This document shows, piece by piece, positions 8,211 through 16,562 of a DNA stretch of 59,627 nt (positions are counted from its first letter, which is position 1; every line of letters begins with the position of its first letter). The notes below the pieces were generated by a model that was not told the origin of the DNA, made no database searches, and worked only from the letters and a program-made list of their open reading frames with translations. Source of the DNA: Nocardioides mangrovicus (lineage in GTDB: Bacteria > Actinomycetota > Actinomycetes > Propionibacteriales > Nocardioidaceae); NCBI RefSeq assembly GCF_003674065.1, contig NZ_RDBE01000010.1, positions 1 to 59,627 on the forward strand. The letters run 5' to 3'. Both the position numbers and the translations under genes were made by a program.

Positions 8211-9362
8211 TCACCGGTCCTTCAGCAGCGCGCGAGACAGAAGCAGCCGCTGCACCTCGATACTGCCCGAGGCGACGGTCGCGGCCTGGGCGTAGCGCCA
8301 GTGGTCGTCCACCGCACGCTCGAAGAGCTGGTCGCGGCTGGACGCGCCGGTCGCCCGCTCCTCCAACATGTCCATCAGGACCTCGGCGACCTCCTGGTCG
8401 GTCTGGGTCGCCGCGATCCGGTAGGCGGCGGTGTCGGCCGGGTCCACCTCACCGGTCTCGACGAGCTGGATCACCCGGTAGGCCAGCAGTCGCGACTGGC
8501 GCACGTGGACCAGCGCCGCCGCCCATCGCTCCTTGAGCTCGACGGGCAGCGTCTCCCAGCGGTCGTCGAGCGCGGCGGGGGCCATGTTGAGCAGTCGGTC
8601 GCATCGGGCGTAGCGAGCGATCCCGACGCGCTCGAACGCCAGCGCCTCACGGACGATGTTCCATCCTGCGTCGACCTCGCCCAGCACGTCGTCGCCCGTG
8701 ACGTGGACGCCCTCGAAGAACACCTCGTTGAGGTGGTGGGGACCGACCATCGCCTTGATGGGGACCACCTTGATGCCGGCACGGTCCATCGGCACGAGGA
8801 ACACGGTGATCCCGCGGTGCTTCGGTGCGTCACGGTTGGTCCGGGTGAGCAGGAAGCACCAGTCGGCCATCGTCGCGTACGAGGTCCACACCTTCTGCCC
8901 CTCGACCCGCCAGCCGTCACCGTCCTCGATCGCGGCCGTGCGCAGGGACGCGAGGTCGGAACCGGCCTCGGGCTCGGAGAAGCCCTGGCACCAGATCACC
9001 TCGCCACCGGCGATGCGGCCGAGGTGCTCCTCCTTCTGCTGGTCGGTGCCGAAGCGCATGATCGCCGGACCGACCCAGTTCACGCCCATGTACTGCGCAC
9101 CGCGCGGTTCGAAGTGCGCCCACATCTCCTCGCGCACCACGGCCTGCTCCCACGGTGAGGCCGCGTTGCCGCCGTACTCCACCGGCCAAGCGGGGGTGAG
9201 CTGGTGCTTCTCGGCGAGCAGCCGGCAGAAGGACTGGGCCAGCGCGAGGTCCTGGGGATCGGAGGTGAACGCACCGAGGAACGTGCCGGGCACGTGCTCC
9301 CGCACCAGGCCACGCAGCTCCTGCCGCAGCGAGGCCGCCGCCTCCGAGTCCGAGAAGTCCAC
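8211..9362 (-). CDS. Acyl-CoA dehydrogenase, larger subunit-type (pair 2)
   Basis: A 383-residue enzyme with WCQGFSEPEAGSDLASLR and GQKVWTSYA for FAD/acyl-CoA binding. The C-terminal TVASGSIEVQRLLLSR replaces the usual GGTxEIQR. GTG 9362 (VDFSDSEAAA) is chosen because GGAGG lies 7 nt upstream and the protein then starts like its paralogue at 2140. An ATG at 9422 would almost abut the operator at 9429-9449. It is the first gene of the operon with the smaller subunit and the synthetase. Confidence 0.88.
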   Translation of the reverse strand: MDFSDSEAAASLRQELRGLVREHVPGTFLGAFTSDPQDLALAQSFCRLLAEKHQLTPAWPVEYGGNAASPWEQAVVREEMWAHFEPRGAQYMGVNWVGPAIMRFGTDQQKEEHLGRIAGGEVIWCQGFSEPEAGSDLASLRTAAIEDGDGWRVEGQKVWTSYATMADWCFLLTRTNRDAPKHRGITVFLVPMDRAGIKVVPIKAMVGPHHLNEVFFEGVHVTGDDVLGEVDAGWNIVREALAFERVGIARYARCDRLLNMAPAALDDRWETLPVELKERWAAALVHVRQSRLLAYRVIQLVETGEVDPADTAAYRIAATQTDQEVAEVLMDMLEERATGASSRDQLFERAVDDHWRYAQAATVASGSIEVQRLLLSRALLKDR

Positions 9363-9428
9363 GCTCACACCTCCGTCGTGCCGCGCCGACCGCACCGGGC
9401 GCGTGTCCCGGAAGCGTGACATGTTGTC

Positions 9429-9449
9429 TTAATCATTGCAAGTATTAAC
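9429..9449. promoter_or_regulatory. Island operator, copy 2
   Basis: A near-palindrome centred on TTGCAA: plus strand TTAATCATTG followed by CAAGTATTAAC. It is located 66-87 nt before the GTG of the pair 2 dehydrogenase operon. It is the best-formed class I copy and aligns base for base with 23899-23919 and, reversed, with 30036-30056. Confidence 0.72.
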
Positions 9450-9457
9450 TGTCTTAC

Positions 9458-10285
9458 TCAGGCAATGGCGAACCCGGCGTCCACCGGCAGCGCCACACCG
9501 GTCACGAAGCGGGATGCGTCCGAGGCCAGCCACAGCACCGCCTCGGAGATGTCGCGCACCTCGATGCGTCCGGCGTGCATGGCGTCGCCGAAGCCGCCCG
9601 CGACCACCGCGACGTTGGCGGCGATCCACCGCTGCATGGCCTCGTTGGTCACCATCGCGGTCTCGATCGCCGTGGGGTGGATGGTGTTCACGCGGATCCG
9701 GTCGGGACCGAGCTCGTTCGCGGCCGCGCGCATCACCCCGACAAGGCCGTGCTTCGCGGCAGTGTAGGCGTCCGACCGCACGTCACCACGCGACTGGCCC
9801 TTGAGCCCCGAGGTCGAGCTGATGATGATGATCGACCCACCGCCGGCGGCCTTCAGGTGCGCCTTGGCGGCCTGGACGGTGTTGTAGGCCCCAGTCAGGT
9901 TGACGGCGACGTAGTCGGCCCAGATCTCCTCCTCCGGCGACACCTCACGCTCGGGAAGGCCCTGGGCCACGCCCGCGTTGGCGACCACCACGTCGAGTCG
10001 GCCGAGCTCGGCGACCGCTGCGTCGACCGCGGCGACCAGGGCAGAGCGGTCTCGTACATCGACGGCCGCGGTCAGGCAGCGGCCGCCGGCCGCCTCGACC
10101 AGACGACCAGTCTCCGCGAGGTCGTCCGCGGTGCCCAGAGCGTAGGGGACGGTGCGAATCTGGGCGCAGATGTCGACCGCGAGGACCGCGGCACCCGCCG
10201 CGGCCAGGGTGATCGCATGGCCGCGCCCCTGGCCCCGCGCCGCACCGGTCACGACGGCGACCCGGCCGTCGAGCGCGCCCGTCAC
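9458..10285 (-). CDS. Mycofactocin-coupled SDR family oxidoreductase
   Basis: A 275-residue short-chain dehydrogenase with the mycofactocin-associated signature TGAARGQGRGHAITLAAAGA, then VDIC, the insertion-type segment after it, VVANAG, and catalytic YTAAKHG. Proteins of this group hold NAD tightly and hand electrons to the redox peptide mycofactocin rather than exchanging cofactor; this is family knowledge. GTG 10285 overlaps the thiolase TGA (GTGA), so it is the second gene of a thiolase-SDR operon. A role as 3-hydroxyacyl-CoA or alcohol dehydrogenase upstream of the thiolase is plausible. No mycofactocin biosynthesis genes are in the window. Confidence 0.87.
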   Translation of the reverse strand: MTGALDGRVAVVTGAARGQGRGHAITLAAAGAAVLAVDICAQIRTVPYALGTADDLAETGRLVEAAGGRCLTAAVDVRDRSALVAAVDAAVAELGRLDVVVANAGVAQGLPEREVSPEEEIWADYVAVNLTGAYNTVQAAKAHLKAAGGGSIIIISSTSGLKGQSRGDVRSDAYTAAKHGLVGVMRAAANELGPDRIRVNTIHPTAIETAMVTNEAMQRWIAANVAVVAGGFGDAMHAGRIEVRDISEAVLWLASDASRFVTGVALPVDAGFAIA

Positions 10286-11463
10286 AAACGCTCGATGATC
10301 GTCGCGTTGGCCATGCCGCCGCCCTCGCACATCGTCTGGAGGCCGTAGCGGCCCCCCGTGTCCTCGAGCTGGTGGAGGAGCGTGGTCATGAGGCGGGTCC
10401 CGGAGGCACCCAGGGCGTGGCCCAGTGCGATCGCGCCACCGCGCGGGTTCATCCGGTCGGGGTCCGCGCCGAGCTCGCTCGCCCAGGCCAGCGGCACCGG
10501 CGCGAAGGCCTCGTTGACCTCGTAGGCGTCGATCCGGTCGATCGTCATCCCCGACCGCTGGAGCACCTTGCGGGTCGCTGGGATAGGACCGGTGAGCATC
10601 ATGAGCGGGTCGTCACCGGCCACGGCGAAGGCATGGAACCTCGCCCGTGGAGTCAGCCCGAGCGCGGCCGCCCTGTCCTCGCTCATGATCAGCACCGCAG
10701 ACGCGCCGTCAGTCAGGGGCGAGGAGTTGCCCGGGGTGATCTGCCACTCCAGGTCGGGGAACCGCTCCTCCATCTCCGAGGTGCGGAACGAGGCCTCGAG
10801 ACCCGCCAGCCCCTCGGCGGTCGTGCTTGGCCGCACCGTCTCGTCGACGACGTGGGAACCGCCGTCGGGCAACCGCACGGGGACCAGCTCGCGGTCGAAC
10901 CGACCAGCGGCCGCGGTCTCGGCGGCCAGGCGGTGCGATCGCGCGGAGTAGTCGTCCAGTGCCGACCGGTCCAGTTTCCAACGCTCGGCGACCAGCTCGG
11001 CGGAGACTCCCTGGTTGACCAGCCCCTCCGGGTAACGCGCGTGCATCCGGCCGCCCCAGAGCTCGCGGCCGAGGGTCGCGGTCCCGATCGGAACGCGGCT
11101 CATCGACTCCACGCCGCACGCCACGACCACGTCGTAAGCACCGGCGATCACGCCCTGGGCGGCGAAGTGGGCCGCCTGCTGGCTGGACCCGCACTGGCGG
11201 TCGATCGTCGTCGCCGGGACCGACTCGGGGAAGCCCGCCGAGAGCACCGCAGTCCGCGCGATGTTCACCGACTGCTCGCCCGCCTGGCTGACGCAGCCGA
11301 CGATGACGTCATCGACCTGCGCCGGGTCCAGACCCTGGCGCTCGACGAGCTGCTCGAGGACGGTCGCCAGGAGGTCGGCCGCGTGAATGCCGGAGAGCGC
11401 ACCTCCGGGCTTGCCCCGGCCACTCGCGGTGCGGATGGCGTCGACGATCACGGCTTGGGGCAT
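10282..11463 (-). CDS. Thiolase (acetyl-CoA C-acyltransferase)
   Basis: A 393-residue thiolase II-type enzyme that cleaves 3-ketoacyl-CoA with CoA. All catalytic residues are visible: Cys91 in DRQCGSSQQA, His349 in ALGHALGASG and Cys379 in MCEGGGMANATI, with the NEAFA box present. ATG 11463 begins MPQAVIVDAIRT, the standard thiolase N-terminus. It is divergent from the reductase gene at 11593, with the shared operator in between. In steroid ring catabolism the same class (FadA6-like) ends the pathway; here that is only suggestive. Confidence 0.93.
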   Translation of the reverse strand: MPQAVIVDAIRTASGRGKPGGALSGIHAADLLATVLEQLVERQGLDPAQVDDVIVGCVSQAGEQSVNIARTAVLSAGFPESVPATTIDRQCGSSQQAAHFAAQGVIAGAYDVVVACGVESMSRVPIGTATLGRELWGGRMHARYPEGLVNQGVSAELVAERWKLDRSALDDYSARSHRLAAETAAAGRFDRELVPVRLPDGGSHVVDETVRPSTTAEGLAGLEASFRTSEMEERFPDLEWQITPGNSSPLTDGASAVLIMSEDRAAALGLTPRARFHAFAVAGDDPLMMLTGPIPATRKVLQRSGMTIDRIDAYEVNEAFAPVPLAWASELGADPDRMNPRGGAIALGHALGASGTRLMTTLLHQLEDTGGRYGLQTMCEGGGMANATIIERL

Positions 11464-11489
11464 CAGGTGAATCTCCCGGTTCCAACTTG

Positions 11490-11508
11490 TAATGTTTATA
11501 AAGATTAA
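11490..11508. promoter_or_regulatory. Island operator, copy 3 (divergent promoter)
   Basis: A palindrome TAATGTTTA / TAAAGATTA (11490-11507, 8 of 9 arm positions pair). Read on the minus strand it gives TTAATCTTTATAAACATTA. This is the class I motif with TTATAA in place of TTGCAA at the centre. It lies 27 nt from the thiolase ATG and about 85 nt from the reductase GTG. Confidence 0.6.
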
Positions 11509-11592
11509 TGCGATGTTACGCTGGTCACTCAGGTGCGTCAATCGACCGGGACGACCCGCCGGGGCCGTCTCCAGGGCACACAGGAGGCGGCG

Positions 11593-12555
11593 GTGCGCAG
11601 CACTCACGAGGAGGTCGAGGTCGCGGTGCGGGTGGTGGACCGCACCGTCGCCGCGGACGGCGTGGTCGTGCTCGATCTCGTGGCCGCGGACGGGGCGCCC
11701 CTGCCGGCCTGGGAGCCGGGTGCCCACGTCGACCTTGACCTGGCCGAGGACCTGTCGCGGCAGTACTCGCTCTGCGGGGACCCGACGCGAACCGGCACCT
11801 GGCGCATCGGAGTGCTGCTGGAGCCACAGAGCCGTGGCGGTTCGCGCTTCGTCCACGACAAGCTGCACGTCGGGTGCGAGGTGCTGGCCCACGGTCCCCG
11901 CAACCACTTCGTCCTCGAGCCGTCGCCCCGCTACGTCTTCGTGGCCGGCGGCATCGGCGTCACGCCGATCATGGCGATGGCCGGCGCCGCCGAGCGCGCC
12001 GGTTCGCAGTGGACCCTGCTCTACGGCGGACGCTCGCTCGCGACAATGGCCTTCCGCAACGAGCTCGAACTCCTGGGGGGTGAGCGCGTCGAGGTGCGCC
12101 CGCAGGACGTGCACGGGCTGCTCGACCTGCCGGCTCTGCTCGCCGCGCCTCGACCCGACACCCTGGTCTACGCGTGCGGCCCCGAGCCGTTGCTCGACGC
12201 CGTCGAGCAGGCGATGACAGCGTGGCCGGACGGCGCCCTTCACATCGAGCGGTTCACGCCGAAGACCTTCGACGAGCCGGCCAGCACCGAGAGGTTCGAG
12301 GTGGAGCTGACCCGCTCCGACCTGGTCCTCACCGTCGCTGCGGACAAGTCGATCCTCGAGACCGTCTCCGAGGCTGGCGTGGACGTGCCGTCGTCGTGCC
12401 AGGAGGGAACCTGCGGCACCTGCGAGACCGTCGTGGTGAGCGGTGAGCCCGACCACCGCGACTCCCTGCTGTCGGCTGCCGAGCAGGAGGCCAACGAGAC
12501 GATGATGATCTGCGTCTCGCGGTCCCGCTGCCCGCGCCTGGTCCTCGACCTGTGA
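11593..12555 (+). CDS. Phthalate-dioxygenase-type reductase (FMN/NAD/[2Fe-2S])
   Basis: A 320-residue electron-transfer protein of the PDR/VanB type. Order: flavin domain (RQYSL, 56-60), NAD domain (AGGIGVTPI, 118-126; YACGP, 193-197), and a C-terminal plant-type [2Fe-2S] domain with Cys269, 274, 277 and 307. The GTG at 11593 has AGGAGG 5 nt upstream and is preferred to the longer frame from 11533. Such reductases normally feed a Rieske oxygenase or a demethylase, but no Rieske oxygenase is in the window. It may serve an oxygenase elsewhere or one of the two P450s. First gene of a plus-strand operon reaching 16555. Confidence 0.9.
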   Translation: MRSTHEEVEVAVRVVDRTVAADGVVVLDLVAADGAPLPAWEPGAHVDLDLAEDLSRQYSLCGDPTRTGTWRIGVLLEPQSRGGSRFVHDKLHVGCEVLAHGPRNHFVLEPSPRYVFVAGGIGVTPIMAMAGAAERAGSQWTLLYGGRSLATMAFRNELELLGGERVEVRPQDVHGLLDLPALLAAPRPDTLVYACGPEPLLDAVEQAMTAWPDGALHIERFTPKTFDEPASTERFEVELTRSDLVLTVAADKSILETVSEAGVDVPSSCQEGTCGTCETVVVSGEPDHRDSLLSAAEQEANETMMICVSRSRCPRLVLDL

Positions 12556-12600
12556 CCTGAGATCTCACCGTGCCGTGAACCCGAGGAGCTGGAGAGCCCT

Positions 12601-13383
12601 GTGACCGAGACATCGAGCGTGCGCTACGAACCCGATCCCGAGCGCCACGTGGCCGTCGTCACCATCGACCGTCCCGAGGCCCGCAACGCGGTGAACGGCG
12701 AGGTCGCCTACGCCATCGAGGCGGCGCTCGACGACGTCGAGACCGACGACGAGCTCTGGGTCACGGTCCTCACCGGCGGGCCACGTACGTTCTGCTCGGG
12801 CGCCGACCTGAAGGTGGTCAGCACCGAAGGGGCCCGGTCGTTCACGACGAGGAAGGGCGGCTTCGCCGGGATCGTCCGCCGCGAGCGACTCAAGCCGCTG
12901 ATCGCCGCGGTGGAGGGACCCGCCGTCGCCGGCGGCACCGAGATCCTGCTCGCCTGCGACCTCATCGTCGCGGGCCGATCGGCGACGTTCGGCATCCCCG
13001 AGGTCAAGCGCGCGATCGTCGCGGCCGGCGGCGGACTGTTCCGCTTGGGTCGCAAGATTCCCCCGACCGTCGCGATGGAGTGGGCGCTCACGGGTGAGCA
13101 GTTCCCGGCCGATCGCGCCTACGAGGTCGGGCTGGTCAACGAGGTGTGCCCCGACGGCACCGCGCTGGAACGAGCCCTGGCGCTGGCCGACCGGATCACG
13201 ACGAATGCCCCGATCGCCGTCCAGCAGTCACGCAAGGTGATGCTCGAGGGCACCTGGGCCGAGGAGGCCGACGCCTGGCGGATGTCTCGGGCCGCCACCG
13301 ACGTCGTCTACCACTCCGAGGACTTCAAGGAGGGCATGCAGGCCTTCTTCGAGAAGCGCCCGCCGAAGTGGAGCAACTCGTGA
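12601..13383 (+). CDS. Enoyl-CoA hydratase/isomerase family protein
   Basis: A 260-residue crotonase-fold enzyme. Oxyanion-hole segments TFCSGADLK and AVAGGTEILLACD are present, and the catalytic-Glu segment FGIPEVKRAIVAAGGG is intact, as is GLVNEV. GTG 12601 follows the reductase by 45 nt, with GAGGAGCTGGAG upstream. It closely resembles the 38769-39515 hydratase (shared G-G-LFR and KRxPxW end), suggesting paralogues acting on related substrates. The stop overlaps the next gene's GTG. Confidence 0.9.
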   Translation: MTETSSVRYEPDPERHVAVVTIDRPEARNAVNGEVAYAIEAALDDVETDDELWVTVLTGGPRTFCSGADLKVVSTEGARSFTTRKGGFAGIVRRERLKPLIAAVEGPAVAGGTEILLACDLIVAGRSATFGIPEVKRAIVAAGGGLFRLGRKIPPTVAMEWALTGEQFPADRAYEVGLVNEVCPDGTALERALALADRITTNAPIAVQQSRKVMLEGTWAEEADAWRMSRAATDVVYHSEDFKEGMQAFFEKRPPKWSNS

Positions 13384-14867
13384 GTGCCCGGGACGTGGTC
13401 GTCATCGGGGTCGGTCAGCTGCGCAGCAACCGGTACAAGGACCCGGCCGGGGCGAGGGAGCCGCTCGACCTGGTCCTCGAGGCAGCACGCACGGCCGCCC
13501 GCGATGCCGGCCTGACCGAGGCGGCCCTCGCCCAGCTCGATGCCATCGGTGTCGTTCAGGTCGTCTCCTGGGCCTACGACGACGTGGCGGGATCGGTCGC
13601 CCGGGGGCTGGGCGCCACTCACGCGAAGACGTTCGAGTCCGGGGTGGGCGGGCACCAACCGGTTGCCGTGCTCGGCGACCTCGCCGCCCGGATCGCCGAC
13701 GGTGGGGCCGAGCTGGCCCTGCTCTGCGGCGGCGAGGCGCAGTCGTCGCTGGAGCTCCTGGGTGCCCACCAGGACCCGGCGGCCGCGGCGGGATGGTCGC
13801 ACGCCCCCGGTGGACCGGTCCCCTTCTCGCGCGAGACCGGTGGCACGGACGCCATGTGGGAGCTGGGGCTGGTGGCGCCGATCCGCGTCTACCCGCTCTG
13901 GGAGAACCGGTTGCGCTACGACCTCCACCAGTCCTTCGCCGAGTCCCAGTCGGCGTCGGCAGCGCTGTACGCGGGGTTCAGCCAGGTCGCGGCCGACAAC
14001 CCCGCCGCCTGGAACCCGCAGCCGGTCACCGCCGAGGAAGTGGCCGAGGTGGGTCCCCGCAACCGCATGGTGTGCTTCCCCTACCCGTTGCTCATGAACG
14101 CCCTCAACCGCGTCGACCAGGCGGCCGCCGTGCTGCTGGGGAGCGCCGAGGCCGCCGACCGGCTCGGGCTGCCCGCCGAGGGCCGGGTCCACGTGCACGC
14201 GACCGCTCTGGACGCCGACTGCGAGGACGTGCTCGAGCGTGCGTCGTACTCCCGCGCGCCGGGAGGCGAACGAGCGCTCGACAGCGCCCTGTCGCTGGCC
14301 GAGGTGTCGGCGGCCGAGCTCGATGTCGTCGACCTCTACTCCTGCTTCCCCGTCGTCCCCAAGCTCGGGCGGCTCCACCTGAACCTCGACGAGGAGCTCC
14401 CGCTCACCGCGACCGGTGGCCTCACGTCGTTCGGAGGCCCGCACAACGACTACAGCTCGCACGCCCTGGTCGCGGTCGTGCATCGCCTCCGCGAGGGCGG
14501 TGGGACCGGTCTGGTCTACGCCCAGGGCGAGTACCTCACCCAGCACGGGGCCACCGTCCTGGGGACCACCCCTCGGCCATACGCCGGCACCGAGGCGACG
14601 AAGGAGCAGCACGGCCCCGTGCCCGTCGACCCCACCTACACCGGACCGCTGACCATCGAGACCTTCACCGTCGAGTACGACCGCGGGGGGGCACCCGCTC
14701 GCGGCTTCGTCCTGGGCCGAACACCTCGCGGTGCACGCACCGGGCTCCGCGTGTCCTCCTCGGACCGGGCGACCCTCGAGGCCCTGGTCGACTCGGAGGC
14801 CGAGGCGATCGGTCGCACGGGACGCGCGGTACTCGACGGCGACCGGCGCCTCTTCACGCTCGGCTGA
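13380..14867 (+). CDS. Thiolase-like acetyl-CoA acetyltransferase family protein
   Basis: A 495-residue thiolase-superfamily protein of the long type with an extra C-terminal domain. Visible family segments are GVGGHQPVAVLGDLA, LLCGGEAQSS, DLYSCFPVVPK and TGGLTSFGGPHNDYSSHAL. Members are annotated as acetyl-CoA acetyltransferase, but few have been assayed. The GTG start 13380 is coupled to the hydratase stop, and the gene is 3 nt ahead of the LLM flavoprotein. Likely a C-C bond-cleaving or forming step after the hydratase. The exact reaction is not readable. Confidence 0.82.
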   Translation: MSARDVVVIGVGQLRSNRYKDPAGAREPLDLVLEAARTAARDAGLTEAALAQLDAIGVVQVVSWAYDDVAGSVARGLGATHAKTFESGVGGHQPVAVLGDLAARIADGGAELALLCGGEAQSSLELLGAHQDPAAAAGWSHAPGGPVPFSRETGGTDAMWELGLVAPIRVYPLWENRLRYDLHQSFAESQSASAALYAGFSQVAADNPAAWNPQPVTAEEVAEVGPRNRMVCFPYPLLMNALNRVDQAAAVLLGSAEAADRLGLPAEGRVHVHATALDADCEDVLERASYSRAPGGERALDSALSLAEVSAAELDVVDLYSCFPVVPKLGRLHLNLDEELPLTATGGLTSFGGPHNDYSSHALVAVVHRLREGGGTGLVYAQGEYLTQHGATVLGTTPRPYAGTEATKEQHGPVPVDPTYTGPLTIETFTVEYDRGGAPARGFVLGRTPRGARTGLRVSSSDRATLEALVDSEAEAIGRTGRAVLDGDRRLFTLG

Positions 14868-14870
14868 CGC

Positions 14871-15728
14871 GTGCGGCTCTCCTTCCACCTCCCCGGTCCG
14901 CGACGCTCAGGTGCGCTGCGGATGTCCGACGTCGTCGCGCTCGCCGAGCACGCCGAGCGGCTCGGGATAGACGCGGTGAGCGCCAGCGACCACCCGTTCC
15001 CCGTCGTGGTCCCCGGGTCGACCGGTCACCACACCTTCGACCCGTTCGTGCTCCTCGCCCAGACGGCCGCCCGGACGACGCGGTTGCAGCTGGTGTTCAG
15101 CCTGCTGGTCGCCCCGTACCGCAACGCCTACCTCACCGCCTCGATGCTGGCGACGCTCGCCGACGCCGCACCTGGGCGGGTGGTGGTCGGTCTCGGCGCG
15201 GGTTACCTCGAGCCGGAGTTCGAGGCCCTCGGTGCCGCGTACGACGGACGTGCGGGTCAGGTCGGTGCGACCGCCGCGGCGATGCGCACCGCCTGGCGGG
15301 GCGAGCCGGTCGGCGCTGCCGGCAACACCCTGCGACCCGTCCCGACCGAGTCCATCCGGCTCTGGCGGGGCGGCAACGGTCCCCGGGCCGCGCGTGAGGC
15401 CGCCGGACTCGACGGCTGGATGCCGTTCGAGGCCGGCACCCGGATCGCCGCGGGCTCCGGCACCACCCGGCTGCGCACCGACGACCTCGCCGAGCGGGTC
15501 GCGGTCTACCGCGAGACCTGCGGGGACCGCCCGGGTGACGTCTGCTTCGTCCGCACCTCGCCGTCGTGGCTCGTCGACCGCCCCCGGGCGGTGGACGAGC
15601 TCGGTCGACTGGCGCAGGCCGGTGTCAGCTGGGTGGAGTCCGGCACCCCCGGCCGCACTCCCGCCGAGGCCAAGGACGATCTCGAAAGGCTCGCCGAGGT
15701 GCGGGCAGAGGCCGCGGTGTCGTCGTGA
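14871..15728 (+). CDS. LLM class flavin-dependent oxidoreductase
   Basis: A 285-residue luciferase-like TIM-barrel protein. It has the N-terminal RLSFHLPGPR strand, the DAVSASDHPFPV loop, the family segment TRLQLVFSLLVAPYRNAYLTA split over about 65-85, and VVVGLGAGYLEPEFEALG (about 105-122). Such enzymes use F420 or FMN. The actinobacterial setting favours F420, but the cofactor is not proven by sequence. Starts with GTG 3 nt after the preceding stop and overlaps the next SDR gene (GTGA), so it is within the same operon. Confidence 0.85.
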   Translation: MRLSFHLPGPRRSGALRMSDVVALAEHAERLGIDAVSASDHPFPVVVPGSTGHHTFDPFVLLAQTAARTTRLQLVFSLLVAPYRNAYLTASMLATLADAAPGRVVVGLGAGYLEPEFEALGAAYDGRAGQVGATAAAMRTAWRGEPVGAAGNTLRPVPTESIRLWRGGNGPRAAREAAGLDGWMPFEAGTRIAAGSGTTRLRTDDLAERVAVYRETCGDRPGDVCFVRTSPSWLVDRPRAVDELGRLAQAGVSWVESGTPGRTPAEAKDDLERLAEVRAEAAVSS

Positions 15729-16555
15729 GGTTCCCCGGACGCGTCGTTCTGGTCACCGGCGGCGCCCGCGGCCAGGGCCGTTCCCATGCCGTCGCGTTCG
15801 CCCGGGAAGGAGCCGACGTCGTGGTCTGCGACCTGTGCGACGACCTCGGGACCAGCTATCCCTCCTCGACCGTGGCGGATCTCGAGGAGACGAGGCGACT
15901 GGTCGAGGCCGTCGGTGGTCGGTGCCTGGCCGTGCGGGCGGATGTTCGCGAGCCCGCGCAGCTGAGGGCACTGGTGGCGCGGGCCAGGACCGAGCTCGGA
16001 CCGGTCGACGTGCTCGTCGCCAACGCCGGCATCCTCGACAACGCTCGCATCGAGGAGCTCGACCCGGTCCGCTTCGACCACGTGCTGGCTACCAACCTCG
16101 GCGGAGTCTTCCACGCGATCCAGGCGGTCCTACCCGACATGCTCGAGCGCCGCGCCGGGCAGATCGTGGCCATCTCCTCGATGGCCGGGCGGCGCGCCTA
16201 CGGACGTGCAGCGCACTACACCGCGTCGAAGTGGGGCGTGATCGGACTGGCCAAGGACGTGGCGCTCGACCTAGCCCCGTTCGGGATCACGGTCAACGTG
16301 GTCTGTCCCGCCAGCGTGAACACCGTGATGGCCGTCAACGACCACCTCGTCCACGCCTTCCTGCCCGACCGCGAGGAGCCGACCCTCGAGGAGTTCGAAG
16401 CCGAGATGGCCAAGCTCCACCCCCAGCAGGTCCCGTGGGTCGAGCCCGAGGACGTCTCGGCAGCCGTGCTCTTCCTGGCCTCGCCCGAGGCCAGGCACAT
16501 CACCGGTGAGGTGATGACGGTCAGCGCCGGGATGATGGCTCAGAACTCGTCCTGA
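15725..16555 (+). CDS. Mycofactocin-coupled SDR family oxidoreductase
   Basis: A 276-residue SDR with TGGARGQGRSHAVAFAREGA, VCDLC, the family insertion, NAG and catalytic YTASKWG. The C-terminus lacks the usual V-DGG and ends TVSAGMMAQNSS. The GQGRSHA motif and insertion place it with mycofactocin-dependent dehydrogenases. Start GTG 15725 overlaps the LLM stop. It is the last gene of the 11593-16555 operon and converges on the CoA-transferase gene with a 7-nt gap. Confidence 0.86.
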   Translation: MRFPGRVVLVTGGARGQGRSHAVAFAREGADVVVCDLCDDLGTSYPSSTVADLEETRRLVEAVGGRCLAVRADVREPAQLRALVARARTELGPVDVLVANAGILDNARIEELDPVRFDHVLATNLGGVFHAIQAVLPDMLERRAGQIVAISSMAGRRAYGRAAHYTASKWGVIGLAKDVALDLAPFGITVNVVCPASVNTVMAVNDHLVHAFLPDREEPTLEEFEAEMAKLHPQQVPWVEPEDVSAAVLFLASPEARHITGEVMTVSAGMMAQNSS

Positions 16556-16562
16556 GCGGCGC

